Shown: positions 17,058 through 25,460, counted from the first letter of the stretch. The stretch is 64,000 nt of DNA from Neoroseomonas oryzicola (GCF_012163135.1 NZ_JAAVUP010000001.1:124001-188000); one strand, 5' to 3'. The notes: generated by a model not told the origin, from the sequence alone. Program-made: numbers and translations.

Positions 17058-17752
17058 GCGGCGTCCTGGTGGGGGATCACGTCGAAGAGGCGGTCGGCGA
17101 CGGCCTCGCGCACCTCGGCATCGTGGAAGATGCCGACGACGGCGGTGCCGGCGGCTTTGGCCTCCCGGATCATCTCGACGACCACGGCGCGGTTCCCAGC
17201 ATCGAGGCTGGCGGTCGGCTCGTCGAGCAGGAGGACGGGATAGCCCGGCGCGAAGCCGCGCGCCAGATTGACCCGCTGCTGCTCGCCGCCCGAGAAGGTC
17301 GCGGGCGGCAGGCCGTGCAGGCGATCGGGCAGGTTCAGCCGCGAGAGCAGCGCGGTCGCGCGGGCCAGCGCCTCCGCCTTCACCATGCCGCGAGCGATCA
17401 TCGGCTCGGCCACGATGTCGCGCGTCGCGACGCGCGGGATAACACGGAGGAACTGGGAGACGTAGCCGATCGTCTCGCGCCGCGCCTCGATCACCGTGCG
17501 CGGATCGGCGGTGACGAGGTCGATCTCCTCGCCGCGATGGCGCAGCAGGATGCGCCCCGCGCCGGCGCCGTAATTGCCATAGAGGCAACGCATCAGCGTC
17601 GACTTGCCGGCCCCGGAGGGGCCCCAGAGCGCCACGCATTCGCCTGGGCTCACGACCAGGTCGACGCCGCCCAGCACCGGGATGCGCGTGCCGCCCTGCA
17701 GGTGCAGCGTGAAGGCCTTGGCGACGCCTTCGGTCCGCAGCAGCGCGCTCAT
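17054..17752 (-). CDS. phnL: PhnL, ABC-type ATP-binding protein of the C-P lyase system
   Basis: 232 residues. Walker A GPSGAGKST, signature FSGGEQQRVNLARG, Walker B VLLLDEPTASLD and the PhnL-typical opening TEGVAKAFTLHLQGG are all visible. In Escherichia coli PhnL is an ABC ATPase associated with the C-P lyase core (PhnGHIJ) and is required for methylphosphonate transfer, not an importer subunit. Start and stop both overlap neighbours (phnK and phnM) by four bases, so translation is coupled throughout. Confidence 0.93.
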   Translation of the reverse strand: MSALLRTEGVAKAFTLHLQGGTRIPVLGGVDLVVSPGECVALWGPSGAGKSTLMRCLYGNYGAGAGRILLRHRGEEIDLVTADPRTVIEARRETIGYVSQFLRVIPRVATRDIVAEPMIARGMVKAEALARATALLSRLNLPDRLHGLPPATFSGGEQQRVNLARGFAPGYPVLLLDEPTASLDAGNRAVVVEMIREAKAAGTAVVGIFHDAEVREAVADRLFDVIPHQDAA

Positions 17753-18507
17753 GCCGCGAGCACCGAGGAAACGAGAAGCTGCGTGTAGGGATGCTGAGGG
17801 TCGTCCAGCACCCGGTCGGTCAGCCCCTGTTCCACCACGCGGCCGCGCCGCATGACCAGGATGCGGTCGGCGAGCAGCCGCGCCGCCGCGATGTCGTGCG
17901 TCACGATCAGCACGGAAAGCCCCAATTCGCGCGAGAGGGATCGGATCAGGTCCAGCAGCCGCGCCTGCACGGACACGTCCAGCCCGCCGGTCGGCTCATC
18001 CATGAACACCAGCTTCGGATGCGTCACCAGCGTGCGCGCGATCTGCAACCGCTGCTGCATCCCGCCCGAGAAGGTGCGCGGCAGGTCGTCGATGCGTGTC
18101 GCGTCGATCTCGACCTTGGCGAGCCAGGACAGCGCCTCGCCGCGGATGTTGCCGTAATGGCGCGCGCCAATGGCCATCAGCCGTTCGCCGACATTGCCGC
18201 CGGCCGAGACGTTCAGCCGCAGCCCGTCGCGCGGGTTCTGGTGCACGAAGCCCCAATCGGTGCGCAGCAGGCGCCGCCGGGCGGCCTCGCCCATGGCGTG
18301 GACGTCCTCGCCCAGCCATCGCACCGTGCCGGCATCGGGCGGCATCAGGCCGGACAGGACGCGCAGCAGCGTCGTCTTGCCGGAGCCGGATTCGCCCACG
18401 ATGGCGACGACCTCGCCCTCGGCGACGTCGATCGTGACGTCGACCAGGGCGGGGATGGCGCCGAAATGCAGGGTGAGGCCCCGGGCCTCGAGCATCGGCC
18501 TGGTCAT
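17749..18507 (-). CDS. phnK: PhnK, ABC-type ATP-binding protein of the C-P lyase system
   Basis: 252 residues from the ATG at 18507. Walker A is GESGSGKTT, the signature FSGGMQQRLQIART, Walker B LVFMDEPTGGLDVSVQ, and the H-loop VTHDIAAAR. PhnK binds the PhnGHIJ core directly and is required for C-P bond cleavage. The sequence resembles nickel/peptide ATPases, but position between phnJ and phnL and the WGFVHQNPRDGLR segment identify it. Four-base overlaps join it to phnJ and phnL. Confidence 0.93.
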   Translation of the reverse strand: MTRPMLEARGLTLHFGAIPALVDVTIDVAEGEVVAIVGESGSGKTTLLRVLSGLMPPDAGTVRWLGEDVHAMGEAARRRLLRTDWGFVHQNPRDGLRLNVSAGGNVGERLMAIGARHYGNIRGEALSWLAKVEIDATRIDDLPRTFSGGMQQRLQIARTLVTHPKLVFMDEPTGGLDVSVQARLLDLIRSLSRELGLSVLIVTHDIAAARLLADRILVMRRGRVVEQGLTDRVLDDPQHPYTQLLVSSVLAA

Positions 18508-19421
18508 TCCGCGGCCTCCCGCAGGGCGACGCGGCCGCTGCAATAATCGGTGTCGGAGCAGACGAAGAGCCGACCGCCGCGATCGTCGGTGATCACCTCG
18601 TCGAGGTAGCTCTCGCGCGACCCGCACAGCGCGCAGGCATGCGGTGCGCGGATCGGGCGGAAGGGATGGTCCTCGAAGTCGAGGCTCCGCACCTCGGTAT
18701 AGGGCGGCACGGCGTAGATGCGCTTTTCGCGCCCGGCGCCGAACAGCTGCAGCGCCGGCATGCGGTCCATCTTCGGATTGTCGAAGGCCGGGATGGGGGA
18801 GGGCGCCATCAGGTAGCGCCCGTTCACCATCACCGGATAGTCGTAGGCCTTCGCGATGTGGCCGTAGCGCGCGATGTCCTCGTACAGCCGCACGTGCATC
18901 AGCCCGTAATCGGCCAACGAGTGCAGGCGCTTCGTCTCCGCGCGGCGCGGTTCGAGGCGCGACAGCGGCTCGGGCTGCGGCACCTGGTAGACGATGACCT
19001 GGTCCTCCCGCAGCGCTTGTTCGGGGATGCGGTGGCGGGTCTGGATGATCGTCGCCTCGGCGGTGCGCTCGGTCGTCGCGACGCCGGCGACGCGGGTGAA
19101 GAAGCGACGGATCGACACGGCGTTGGTTGTGTCGTCCGCACCCTGGTCGATGACTTTCAGCGTGTCGCTGGGGCCGAGGATCGCCGCCGTCACCTGGATG
19201 CCGCCGGTGCCCCAGCCATAGGGCAGCGGCATCTCGCGCGCACCGAAGGGGATCTGGTGCCCGGGGATCGCGACGGCCTTGAGGATGGTGCGGCGGAGCA
19301 TCCGCTTCGTCGCCTCATCGAGGTAGGCGAAGTTGTAGCCTTCCATCACGGGACCCTTCGTCTGGCCCGGCCGATTCAGATCTCCGCCGCCTTCGGCGCT
19401 CCGATCATCGGGCGGGCTCAT
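18504..19421 (-). CDS. phnJ: PhnJ, C-P lyase (radical SAM enzyme)
   Basis: 305 residues from the ATG at 19421, which overlaps the phnI stop; the conserved region begins at GYNFAYLDEATKRM about residue 28, so an internal start is also possible. PhnJ is the radical SAM enzyme that cleaves the carbon-phosphorus bond, releasing an alkane and phosphoribosyl 1,2-cyclic phosphate. Four cysteines, 263, 266, 288 and 294 (CALCG and CSDTDYC), have exactly the spacing of the four cysteines of the Escherichia coli enzyme (three cluster ligands plus the catalytic one). DQGADDTTNAVSIR and ALQLFGAGREKRIYAVPP are near-invariant family segments. Confidence 0.95.
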   Translation of the reverse strand: MSPPDDRSAEGGGDLNRPGQTKGPVMEGYNFAYLDEATKRMLRRTILKAVAIPGHQIPFGAREMPLPYGWGTGGIQVTAAILGPSDTLKVIDQGADDTTNAVSIRRFFTRVAGVATTERTAEATIIQTRHRIPEQALREDQVIVYQVPQPEPLSRLEPRRAETKRLHSLADYGLMHVRLYEDIARYGHIAKAYDYPVMVNGRYLMAPSPIPAFDNPKMDRMPALQLFGAGREKRIYAVPPYTEVRSLDFEDHPFRPIRAPHACALCGSRESYLDEVITDDRGGRLFVCSDTDYCSGRVALREAAE

Positions 19422-20506
19422 TCCGCGGCCTCCTGCATCGCTTCGCGCGCCAGAGCGGCGCGGATGGTCCGCAGGTTCTCCAACTCCGACTGGAAGTCGA
19501 CGTAGTGCGGCAGCTTCAGGTGTTCGACGAAGCCCGTCGCCTCGATGTTGTCCGAGTGATACAGCACGAATTCATGATCCTGCGCCGGGGCGGTGACGTC
19601 CTCCCCGAGTTCCGTCGCGCGCAGCGCACGATCGACCAGCGCCATGGACATCGCGCGCCGTTCGCCATGGCCGAAGGTCAGCCCGTAGCCTCGCGTGAAC
19701 TGCGGCGGCTCGGTGCGGCTGCCCTTGAACTGGTTCACCATCTGGCATTCGGTGATGCCGATCTCGCCGAGCTCGATCGGGAAGCCCAGTTCCGGCGGCG
19801 TGAATTCGACGGTGACGTGACCGACGCGGATCTCGCCGACGAAGGGGTGGTTGCCGCCATAGCCGCGCTGCGTCGAATAGCCGAGGGCGAGCAGGAAGCC
19901 CTCGTCGCCGCGCGCCAGGTTCTGCAGGCGAACGGGCCGCGCGGCGGGGAAGGCCAGCGGTTCGCGCGTCAGGTCGCCGGGTTCGGCGTCGGTCGCTTCC
20001 TCCCGCTGCATCAACCCCTCGCGCGCCAGCAACTCGGTCACGCGCGGCACGGCGCCAGCCGGCACCTCTGCCTGCGGCGCCTCGGCCCGATCGGAACCCT
20101 CGGCCGCCAGCGCGAAGTCGAGCAGCCGGTGCGTGTAGTCGTAGGTCGGCCCGAGCACCTGGCCGCCCGGCAGGTCCTTGTAGGTCGCGCTGATGCGGCG
20201 GCGGATCCGCATCGCGTTGGTCTCGAGCGGCTCGCTGACGCCGAAGCGGGGCAGGGTGGTGCGGTAGGCGCGCAGCAGGAAGGCGGCCTCGATCAGGTCG
20301 CCCTTGGCCTGCTTGATCGCGAGCGCGGCAAGGAAGCGGTCATGGCAGGACCCTTCCGCCATCACCCGGTCCACCGCGAGCGGCATCTGCTGCTCGATCT
20401 GCGCGACGGTCAGTTCCGGCAGCGCGGGATCGCCGCGCCGCGTCTCGTCGAGCCAGGCATGGGCGGCGGAGATCGCCCGCTCGCCGCCCTTCACGGCCAC
20501 ATACAT
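19418..20506 (-). CDS. phnI: PhnI, C-P lyase core subunit
   Basis: 362 residues from the ATG at 20506. PhnI, with PhnG, H and L, attaches the phosphonate to the ribose of ATP in place of adenine; alone it has purine nucleosidase activity. Conserved segments include MYVAVKGGERAI at the start, HDRFLAALAIKQAKGDLIEAAFLLRAYR near residue 60, GYSTQRGYGGNHPF and the C-terminal SDNIEATGFVEHLKLPHYVDFQ. It is four bases from phnH and overlaps phnJ by four bases. Confidence 0.95.
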   Translation of the reverse strand: MYVAVKGGERAISAAHAWLDETRRGDPALPELTVAQIEQQMPLAVDRVMAEGSCHDRFLAALAIKQAKGDLIEAAFLLRAYRTTLPRFGVSEPLETNAMRIRRRISATYKDLPGGQVLGPTYDYTHRLLDFALAAEGSDRAEAPQAEVPAGAVPRVTELLAREGLMQREEATDAEPGDLTREPLAFPAARPVRLQNLARGDEGFLLALGYSTQRGYGGNHPFVGEIRVGHVTVEFTPPELGFPIELGEIGITECQMVNQFKGSRTEPPQFTRGYGLTFGHGERRAMSMALVDRALRATELGEDVTAPAQDHEFVLYHSDNIEATGFVEHLKLPHYVDFQSELENLRTIRAALAREAMQEAAE

Positions 20507-20510
20507 CGGC

Positions 20511-21086
20511 TCAGCCCTCCGCGATCGCGACGGTGCGCGGCAGGGCGGCTATGCGCTCTCCCGCGCAGAGGATGACATCGACCCCCCGCGGGAAGCGCCC
20601 ACGGTTGCGCGCCCAGGCCGCGACGAAATCCGACGGCAGCCCGGTGACCGCGAGGCGGTGCTCGCGCTCGATGCCCGGGCCGCTCAGACGCCAGCCGGCG
20701 CCTTCCTCGAGGGCGGCGACCTGGACGATCAGCGTCGCGCCGCGTTCCGGCTCTTCTTCGCTGCCCGCGTTCAGGTCGGCAATTACGGGCGGCGCGCCGG
20801 TCGCGAGAACGAAGGCCGCCTCGGCGGGCATTGCGGCGAAGGGCGCACCGCAATGGAAGCGCAGCCAGGCCTCCGCATCCGTGCCGGCATCCTGCCAGAG
20901 CGTGGTGCCGGAATCGGCAAGGGCGAGCAGCACCGCCGCCGCGGCCGGCATCATCGGCGCGGGCGGGCGCAGTCCCGTGCCGGCGCGCTGGATGCGGCCC
21001 GGGCGGCTCATCGCCTCGAGCACCGCGCGGAAGGTCGCCTGGGCGTCGAGAACGGGATCGGCGAAGCCGGGGGTGAGCGTGCTCAT
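20511..21086 (-). CDS. phnH: PhnH, C-P lyase core subunit
   Basis: 191 residues from the ATG at 21086. It is a structural subunit of the PhnGHIJ core, related to vitamin B6-enzyme folds but without cofactor. The opening GFADPVLDAQATFRAVLEAMSRPGRI and the closing FPRGVDVILCAGERIAALPRTVAI match PhnH proteins of the usual length (about 190-200). The start overlaps the phnG stop, and phnI begins four bases after its own stop. Confidence 0.93.
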   Translation of the reverse strand: MSTLTPGFADPVLDAQATFRAVLEAMSRPGRIQRAGTGLRPPAPMMPAAAAVLLALADSGTTLWQDAGTDAEAWLRFHCGAPFAAMPAEAAFVLATGAPPVIADLNAGSEEEPERGATLIVQVAALEEGAGWRLSGPGIEREHRLAVTGLPSDFVAAWARNRGRFPRGVDVILCAGERIAALPRTVAIAEG

Positions 21087-21538
21087 CGCGTCGTCTGCAT
21101 GGCGAGGAATTCCACCTTGGTCGCCGCGGCGCGCCGGGCGTCCGCGTCACGCGACGCCGTCTGGCGCGTGGCGAGCGGTGCGATCACCGCGGCCATCAGC
21201 GCATCGCGCCGCGCCGGATCCTGCAGCGCCGCGTCGAGCACGGCCGCGAGTTCCGCCTGGCGCTTGTCGCGTCCGGCCACATAGGCGTGGCCCACCGTCT
21301 CGCCGAGCCGCACCGCGCAGCGCGTCACCGTCATCTCGCCGAGGTTGAAGGCATTGCCGTCCCCACCGGCCCGGCCACGCACCATGACGAGGCCGGTCTC
21401 GGGCGCGCGCAGGCGCTCATGGGCCGGAAGTTCGGGCATCAGGGCGGCGATCTCCTCGCCGCTCGCGCGGGCCAGCACGGCCATCCAGTGGCGGCGCTCG
21501 GCGTTCGGATCGGGTGGTGCACTTGTCATGGAATTCAT
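21083..21538 (-). CDS. phnG: PhnG, C-P lyase core subunit
   Basis: 151 residues from the ATG at 21538, or 148 from an in-frame ATG at 21529; neither has an obvious Shine-Dalgarno sequence. It is the small core subunit and first gene of the operon. Conserved parts are RRHWMAVLARASGEEI, RAPETGLVMVRGRAGGDGNAFNLGEMTVTRCAVRL and VAGRDKRQAEL, which align with PhnG of Escherichia coli. One inverted repeat spans its start codon, and phnF is divergent, implying that PhnF represses here. Confidence 0.92.
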   Translation of the reverse strand: MNSMTSAPPDPNAERRHWMAVLARASGEEIAALMPELPAHERLRAPETGLVMVRGRAGGDGNAFNLGEMTVTRCAVRLGETVGHAYVAGRDKRQAELAAVLDAALQDPARRDALMAAVIAPLATRQTASRDADARRAAATKVEFLAMQTTR

Positions 21539-21548
21539 CTGGACAAGT
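21521..21548. promoter_or_regulatory. Inverted repeat over the phnG start, candidate PhnF operator 1
   Basis: ACTTGTC (21521-21527) and GACAAGT (21542-21548) form a perfect 7-base inverted repeat with a 14-base spacer that covers both candidate phnG start codons. GntR/HutC regulators often bind repeats with a TTGTC/GACAA character. Whether PhnF binds here is an inference. Confidence 0.4.
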
Positions 21549-21566
21549 AGACATCCGCCCGCCACA

Positions 21567-21593
21567 AAGTCCACACGGATATCCCATGGACTT
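21567..21593. promoter_or_regulatory. Inverted repeat before phnF, candidate PhnF operator 2
   Basis: AAGTCCA (21567-21573) and TGGACTT (21587-21593) form a second perfect 7-base inverted repeat with a 13-base spacer, 8 bases before the phnF ATG. Together with the first repeat it fills most of the 63-base gap between the two divergent genes. Confidence 0.4.
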
Positions 21594-21601
21594 GGGCGGC
21601 G

Positions 21602-22348
21602 ATGGTTGAAGTTTCGATGACAGGGGCGCCTCTGGCGCGGGGCCAGGGCGTGGCGTTGTGGCGCCAGATCGCGGCCTCGCTGGAAGGCGAGATCGCCCAT
21701 GGCGGCCGTGCCGCCGGCGAACGCCTGCCGACCGAGGCGGTGCTGACGGAGCGCTTCGGCGTGAACCGCCACACGGTGCGCCGCGCGCTCGAGGATCTCG
21801 AGGCCCGCGGCCTCATCCGCGTCGAGCAGGGCCGCGGCGCCTTCGTCGCGGAGGACGTGGTCGACTACCGCCTCGGCCCGCGCACGCGGTTCTCGGAACT
21901 GATCCGCCGGCAGAACCGCGAGCCGGCTGGACGCATCCTGCGCATCTCCGAGGTCCCGGCCGAAACGCAACTCGCCGAGGCCCTCGGCATCCGGCGCGGG
22001 CGGATGGTGCTGAAGATCGACCGGCTTGGCCTCTCGAACGGGCGTCCGGTGGTGATCGGCGTGCACCACCTGCCGCTGCCGCGCTTCGCCGTGGCCGCCG
22101 ACGTGCTAGGCGCGGAAACCTCCATCACCGCGGCACTCGCCGCCTGCGGCCTGACCGACTACCGGCGGAAATCGTCCCGCATCACCGCGCGCCTGCCGAC
22201 GCCGGAGGAAGCCGACCTGCTGCAGCAGTCACGCTCGCGGCCCGTGCTGGTTTCCGAATCCCTCAACGTCGATCCCGACGGACAACCCGTGGACTGGACC
22301 CAGGCGATCTACGCCGCCGGCCGCGTGCAATTGGTGGTGGAACCCTGA
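21602..22348 (+). CDS. phnF: PhnF, GntR/HutC-family transcriptional regulator
   Basis: 248 residues from the ATG at 21602 (another in-frame ATG at 21617). The N-terminal winged helix LWRQIAASLEGEIAHG ... RLPTEAVLTERFGVNRHTVRRALEDLEARGLIRVEQGRGAFV is typical of the GntR family, and the C-terminal part (from about residue 85) fits the UTRA ligand-binding domain of the HutC group. It is probably the repressor of the phn genes. It is divergent from phnG and leads an operon with the second phnM. Confidence 0.92.
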   Translation: MVEVSMTGAPLARGQGVALWRQIAASLEGEIAHGGRAAGERLPTEAVLTERFGVNRHTVRRALEDLEARGLIRVEQGRGAFVAEDVVDYRLGPRTRFSELIRRQNREPAGRILRISEVPAETQLAEALGIRRGRMVLKIDRLGLSNGRPVVIGVHHLPLPRFAVAADVLGAETSITAALAACGLTDYRRKSSRITARLPTPEEADLLQQSRSRPVLVSESLNVDPDGQPVDWTQAIYAAGRVQLVVEP

Positions 22349-22352
22349 TCCG

Positions 22353-23495
22353 ATGGCCTGGACGATCACTGGCGGCAGCGTGCTGCGCGACGGCGCGATG
22401 CGCGCGGAGGATCTCGCCCTTGCCGATGGAGCTGTCGCCGCGGCGCCTGCGCCGGAGGCGAAGCGCTTCGACGCGGAGGGCCTTTGCGTCCTGCCGGGGA
22501 TCGTGGACATCCATGGCGACGCGCATGAACGCCAGTTGCAGCCGCGGCCGGGCGTCGACCTGCCGGTGCCGCTCGCGCTGCGCGACAGCGCGGCGCAGCT
22601 GATCGCGAGCGGCATCACCACCGCCTATCTCGGCGTGACCCTGTCCTGGGAACCGGGGCTGCGCTCGCTGGCCGCCTGGCGCGCGCTCAAGGCCGCGCTG
22701 CCGGCGGCCCGCGCCGCCGCGGCGACCGACCTGCGCGTGCATCTGCGCTTCGAGGCCGACAACCTCGACGCGCTGGACGACGCAGTGGCGGGCATCGCGG
22801 ATGGCTCGGTGCACCTGCTCGGCTTCAACGACCACACGCCAGGCATCATGAAGAAGATCGACAAGCCCGAGCAGGTGGCGAAGTTCGCCGGCCGTGCGGG
22901 GATGAAGGCGGACGCCTTCCGCAGCCTGGCCGAATCCGTCGCCGCCCGGCGCGACGAGATCCCCGCCGCCCGCGCCCGCCTTGCGGAGGCCGCCCGCACC
23001 GCCGGCATACCGATGCTCAGCCACGACGACGCGACGATCGAGGATCGCGTCCATTACCGCACCCATGGCGCGACCATCTGCGAATTCCCGATGGCCGAGG
23101 CCGTGGCGGCGGATGCGCGCGCCGCCGGCGAGCATGTCGTGATGGGCGCGCCCAACGTGGTGCGCGGCGGCAGCCATATCGGCTGGGCCTCCGCCGCACC
23201 GCTCGCCGAGCGGGGCCTCGTCACCGTCCTCGCCTCGGACTACGTCTGGCCGGCGATGCTCGAGGCCGCCTTCGCCATGGTCCGTCGCGGCGCGATGGAC
23301 CTGCCACGGGCCTGGGCGCTGGTCTCCGCCAATCCGGCCGAGGCCTGCGGCCTGACGGATCGCGGCCGGATCGCGCCGGGCCTGCGTGGCGACGTGGTGC
23401 TGGTCGATCCGGCGACACCGTCGCCCGTCGCCGTCTTCGCGGCCGGCCGTCTGGGCTGGCTCGCGCCGGGCGCCGAGACGCGCATCGCGCGCTGA
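22353..23495 (+). CDS. phnM: PhnM paralog (copy 2), phosphonate-pathway amidohydrolase
   Basis: 380 residues, four bases after phnF. It keeps the PhnM framework: GIVDIHGDAHERQLQPRPG near residue 50, LLGFNDHTPGIMKK, MLSHDDAT, GAPNVVRGGSHIGW and LASDYVWPAML. It differs from the operon copy in many places, for example HGDAHERQ against HTDNLERQ, so it is a paralog rather than a recent duplicate. It probably performs the same diphosphatase step or one on a different phosphonate-ribose triphosphate. Location directly behind phnF implies phosphate or phosphonate control. Confidence 0.88.
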   Translation: MAWTITGGSVLRDGAMRAEDLALADGAVAAAPAPEAKRFDAEGLCVLPGIVDIHGDAHERQLQPRPGVDLPVPLALRDSAAQLIASGITTAYLGVTLSWEPGLRSLAAWRALKAALPAARAAAATDLRVHLRFEADNLDALDDAVAGIADGSVHLLGFNDHTPGIMKKIDKPEQVAKFAGRAGMKADAFRSLAESVAARRDEIPAARARLAEAARTAGIPMLSHDDATIEDRVHYRTHGATICEFPMAEAVAADARAAGEHVVMGAPNVVRGGSHIGWASAAPLAERGLVTVLASDYVWPAMLEAAFAMVRRGAMDLPRAWALVSANPAEACGLTDRGRIAPGLRGDVVLVDPATPSPVAVFAAGRLGWLAPGAETRIAR

Positions 23496-23512
23496 GGGCG
23501 GGGCAGGGCGGC

Positions 23513-24640
23513 ATGACCTCCTCCGCCGCCCCGGCGCCGCGCGAGATCACGGCGCCGATCATCCTCTTCGGCTTCCGCCAGCCGGATCGCCTGGCGCGCG
23601 TCTGCCGGGCGTTGCGGTCGCAGCGCGGCGTGGTGCTCGACGAACGGCGCATCCACCTGATGATGGATGGCGCGGTGTCCCCGCGCACCGGTCGCCGCTA
23701 TGCGAGCGGGGCCGAGATCGCCGCCGGCATCGCCGCGGTGCGCAAAATCTTCCCGCGGGCCGAGATCCTCCCGGCGCCGGACAACCTCGGCATCGCGCGC
23801 AACATCGCGCGTGGCGAGGACCACGCCTTCATCACCCTCGGCGCCGAATGCGCCTATTTCTTCGAGGACGACCTCGAGCCCGGCCCCTGGTACCTGCACA
23901 TGCTCGACCTGGCGCGGGAGGCGACGGCGAAGGCGGACGGGGTCGCGCATTTCGCCGTCTATGGCGATCACCGCGCGCCCGCAGTGCACGGCCCCGCCGG
24001 CTGGACGCAACTGGAACACCACTGGGCCTTCGGCCTGCACCGCGAGGCCTGGCGGCAAATTCGGGCGGAACTTGCCCCCTATGACGCCATCCTGGCGCCC
24101 GACGACTACCAGGAGCGCAACGAGGGGCGGATCCTCGCCCTCTGGCTCGCAGGCGAGTTCGGCCATGTCGCGAGTTCGCAGGATGCGGCGAAGGCGCTGG
24201 CCGCGGCGCGGCTCGGGCTCGCGCGGGTGAACACGCGGGCCTGCTTCGGCCTCTATTTCGGCGAGACGGGGGAGCATTTCACGCCCGAGATCTACCGCCG
24301 CCACGGCTTTGCGGAGGCCCAGGTCCACCGCGACGGGCCGCTGCCGCTCTCGCCGCTCGATCCGGCGGGCTTCGCGGCGGCCGAGGGCGAACGCTACCGC
24401 CATCTTCGCCGCGCCGACCTGCCGGGGCGCGTCGCCGCCTGGCAGGCGCGCCATGCGGACCCCGACCGGCCGGCGACGGAGGCCGACCTCGCCGCGCTGT
24501 ACCTGCTGCTGGCCGACCGGAAGGAGGTGCCGCCCGAGGGCCGCGCCCAGGTCGGGCGCAGCCTGCGCGAGGTCCGCGCCTGGCTGCTGCGATCCGCCGA
24601 GCCGGCCATCCTGCGCGCCCTGCGCCCGCCGCGCGGCTAG
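23513..24640 (+). CDS. Glycosyltransferase-like protein (paralog of the one at 54801)
   Basis: 375 residues, 17 bases after phnM copy 2. The fold looks like a GT-A glycosyltransferase: PIILFGFRQPDRLARVCRAL at the start, DGAVSPRTG (residues 52-60), a PAPDNLGIARNIARGED stretch, and the acidic site CAYFFEDDLEPGP (EDD at 118-120) that probably binds the metal-nucleotide sugar. GEHFTPEIYRRHGF lies toward the end of the domain, and about 90 charged residues follow. There is no signal peptide or membrane helix. The same motif set occurs in the protein at 54801. Acceptor and sugar are unknown. The stop codon lies in a repeat element. Confidence 0.7.
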   Translation: MTSSAAPAPREITAPIILFGFRQPDRLARVCRALRSQRGVVLDERRIHLMMDGAVSPRTGRRYASGAEIAAGIAAVRKIFPRAEILPAPDNLGIARNIARGEDHAFITLGAECAYFFEDDLEPGPWYLHMLDLAREATAKADGVAHFAVYGDHRAPAVHGPAGWTQLEHHWAFGLHREAWRQIRAELAPYDAILAPDDYQERNEGRILALWLAGEFGHVASSQDAAKALAAARLGLARVNTRACFGLYFGETGEHFTPEIYRRHGFAEAQVHRDGPLPLSPLDPAGFAAAEGERYRHLRRADLPGRVAAWQARHADPDRPATEADLAALYLLLADRKEVPPEGRAQVGRSLREVRAWLLRSAEPAILRALRPPRG

Positions 24641-24701
24641 AGCCGATCCCGATCAGGCGGAACCACCTGATCGGGTGAAGATGCTCACGAAAGCGGCTCT
24701 A
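24638..24701. repeat. Palindromic REP-like element, copy 1
   Basis: A 64-base element between convergent genes. Outer inverted repeats TAGAGCCG (24638-24645) and CGGCTCTA (24694-24701) flank a strong hairpin CCCGATCAGG (24648-24657) / CCTGATCGGG (24666-24675). A 49-base core (24642-24690) matches 55979-56027 in reverse orientation with four differences. The outer TAG of each end is the stop codon of the adjacent gene, the glycosyltransferase on the plus strand and the methyltransferase on the minus strand. Confidence 0.8.
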
Positions 24702-25460
24702 CGGCGTGGCGTCGGGCCGCCGCGCCCGGTAGGCGCGGAAGATGCCGAGCTGCACCTCGCAGCCGATGTCGGTGAAGCCCGCTTCGGCGAGCGCGCCCTG
24801 GATCGCCTCGGGCGGCACGCAGGCGTCGATGGTGTCCCAGAAATACTCCATCATCTGCTGGGACCTGCCGCGCCCGGCGATCCAGCGCGACAGGACCGGC
24901 ACCACGCGGCCGAGGTAGAATCGCAGCGCCGCAAGCGCGACCGGGCTCGAGGGCTGGTCGATCTCGAGCAGCAGGACGCGCCCGCCTGGGCGCAGCACGC
25001 GGCGGTATTCCGCGAAGGTCCGCACCAGGTCGGCCACGTGGCGCAGCGCGTAGCCCATGCTCACCAGGTCGACGCTCTCGGAGGCCAGCGGCAGCGCCTC
25101 GGCGCGCGCCTGCACCAGCGGAATCGGCAAGGCGGCGCGGGCCTCGCGCAGCATGCCGCCGCTGAGGTCGAGGCCGATCACGTCCTGCGGGCGGCCGAGC
25201 ACCGCCAGCGCCTCCCGCGCCACCAGCCCGGTGCCGGTCGCGACGTCGAGCAGCCTCTGGCCGGGCGCGAGCCCGCTGCGCAGCAGGGCCTCACGCCGGT
25301 AGCGGGCGCCGGAGCCGAAGGAGAAGACGGCGTTGATGCGGTCGTAGGAGGCGGCGCCGCCGTCGAACAGGCCACGGACGAAGCGGTCGCGCTGCGCCGG
25401 GTCGGCGTAGTGGCGCGGCAATGTCGCGTGCGGCGCGAGTCCGGCGGGCGGCGTATCCAT
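24699..25460 (-). CDS. UbiE/COQ5-like class I SAM methyltransferase
   Basis: 253 residues from the ATG at 25460. A GTG at 25544 would add 28 residues, but the conserved region begins after residue 5. Methyltransferase motif I is LLDVATGTGLVAREAL, then VIGLDLSGGMLREARAAL, AEALPLASESVDLVSMGYALRHVADL and LRPGGRVLLLEIDQP, as in ubiquinone/menaquinone C-methyltransferases, but the CPGG-like tail ends differ. It probably methylates a small molecule, possibly a quinone precursor. The final TAG lies in the repeat element. Confidence 0.82.
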   Translation of the reverse strand: MDTPPAGLAPHATLPRHYADPAQRDRFVRGLFDGGAASYDRINAVFSFGSGARYRREALLRSGLAPGQRLLDVATGTGLVAREALAVLGRPQDVIGLDLSGGMLREARAALPIPLVQARAEALPLASESVDLVSMGYALRHVADLVRTFAEYRRVLRPGGRVLLLEIDQPSSPVALAALRFYLGRVVPVLSRWIAGRGRSQQMMEYFWDTIDACVPPEAIQGALAEAGFTDIGCEVQLGIFRAYRARRPDATP

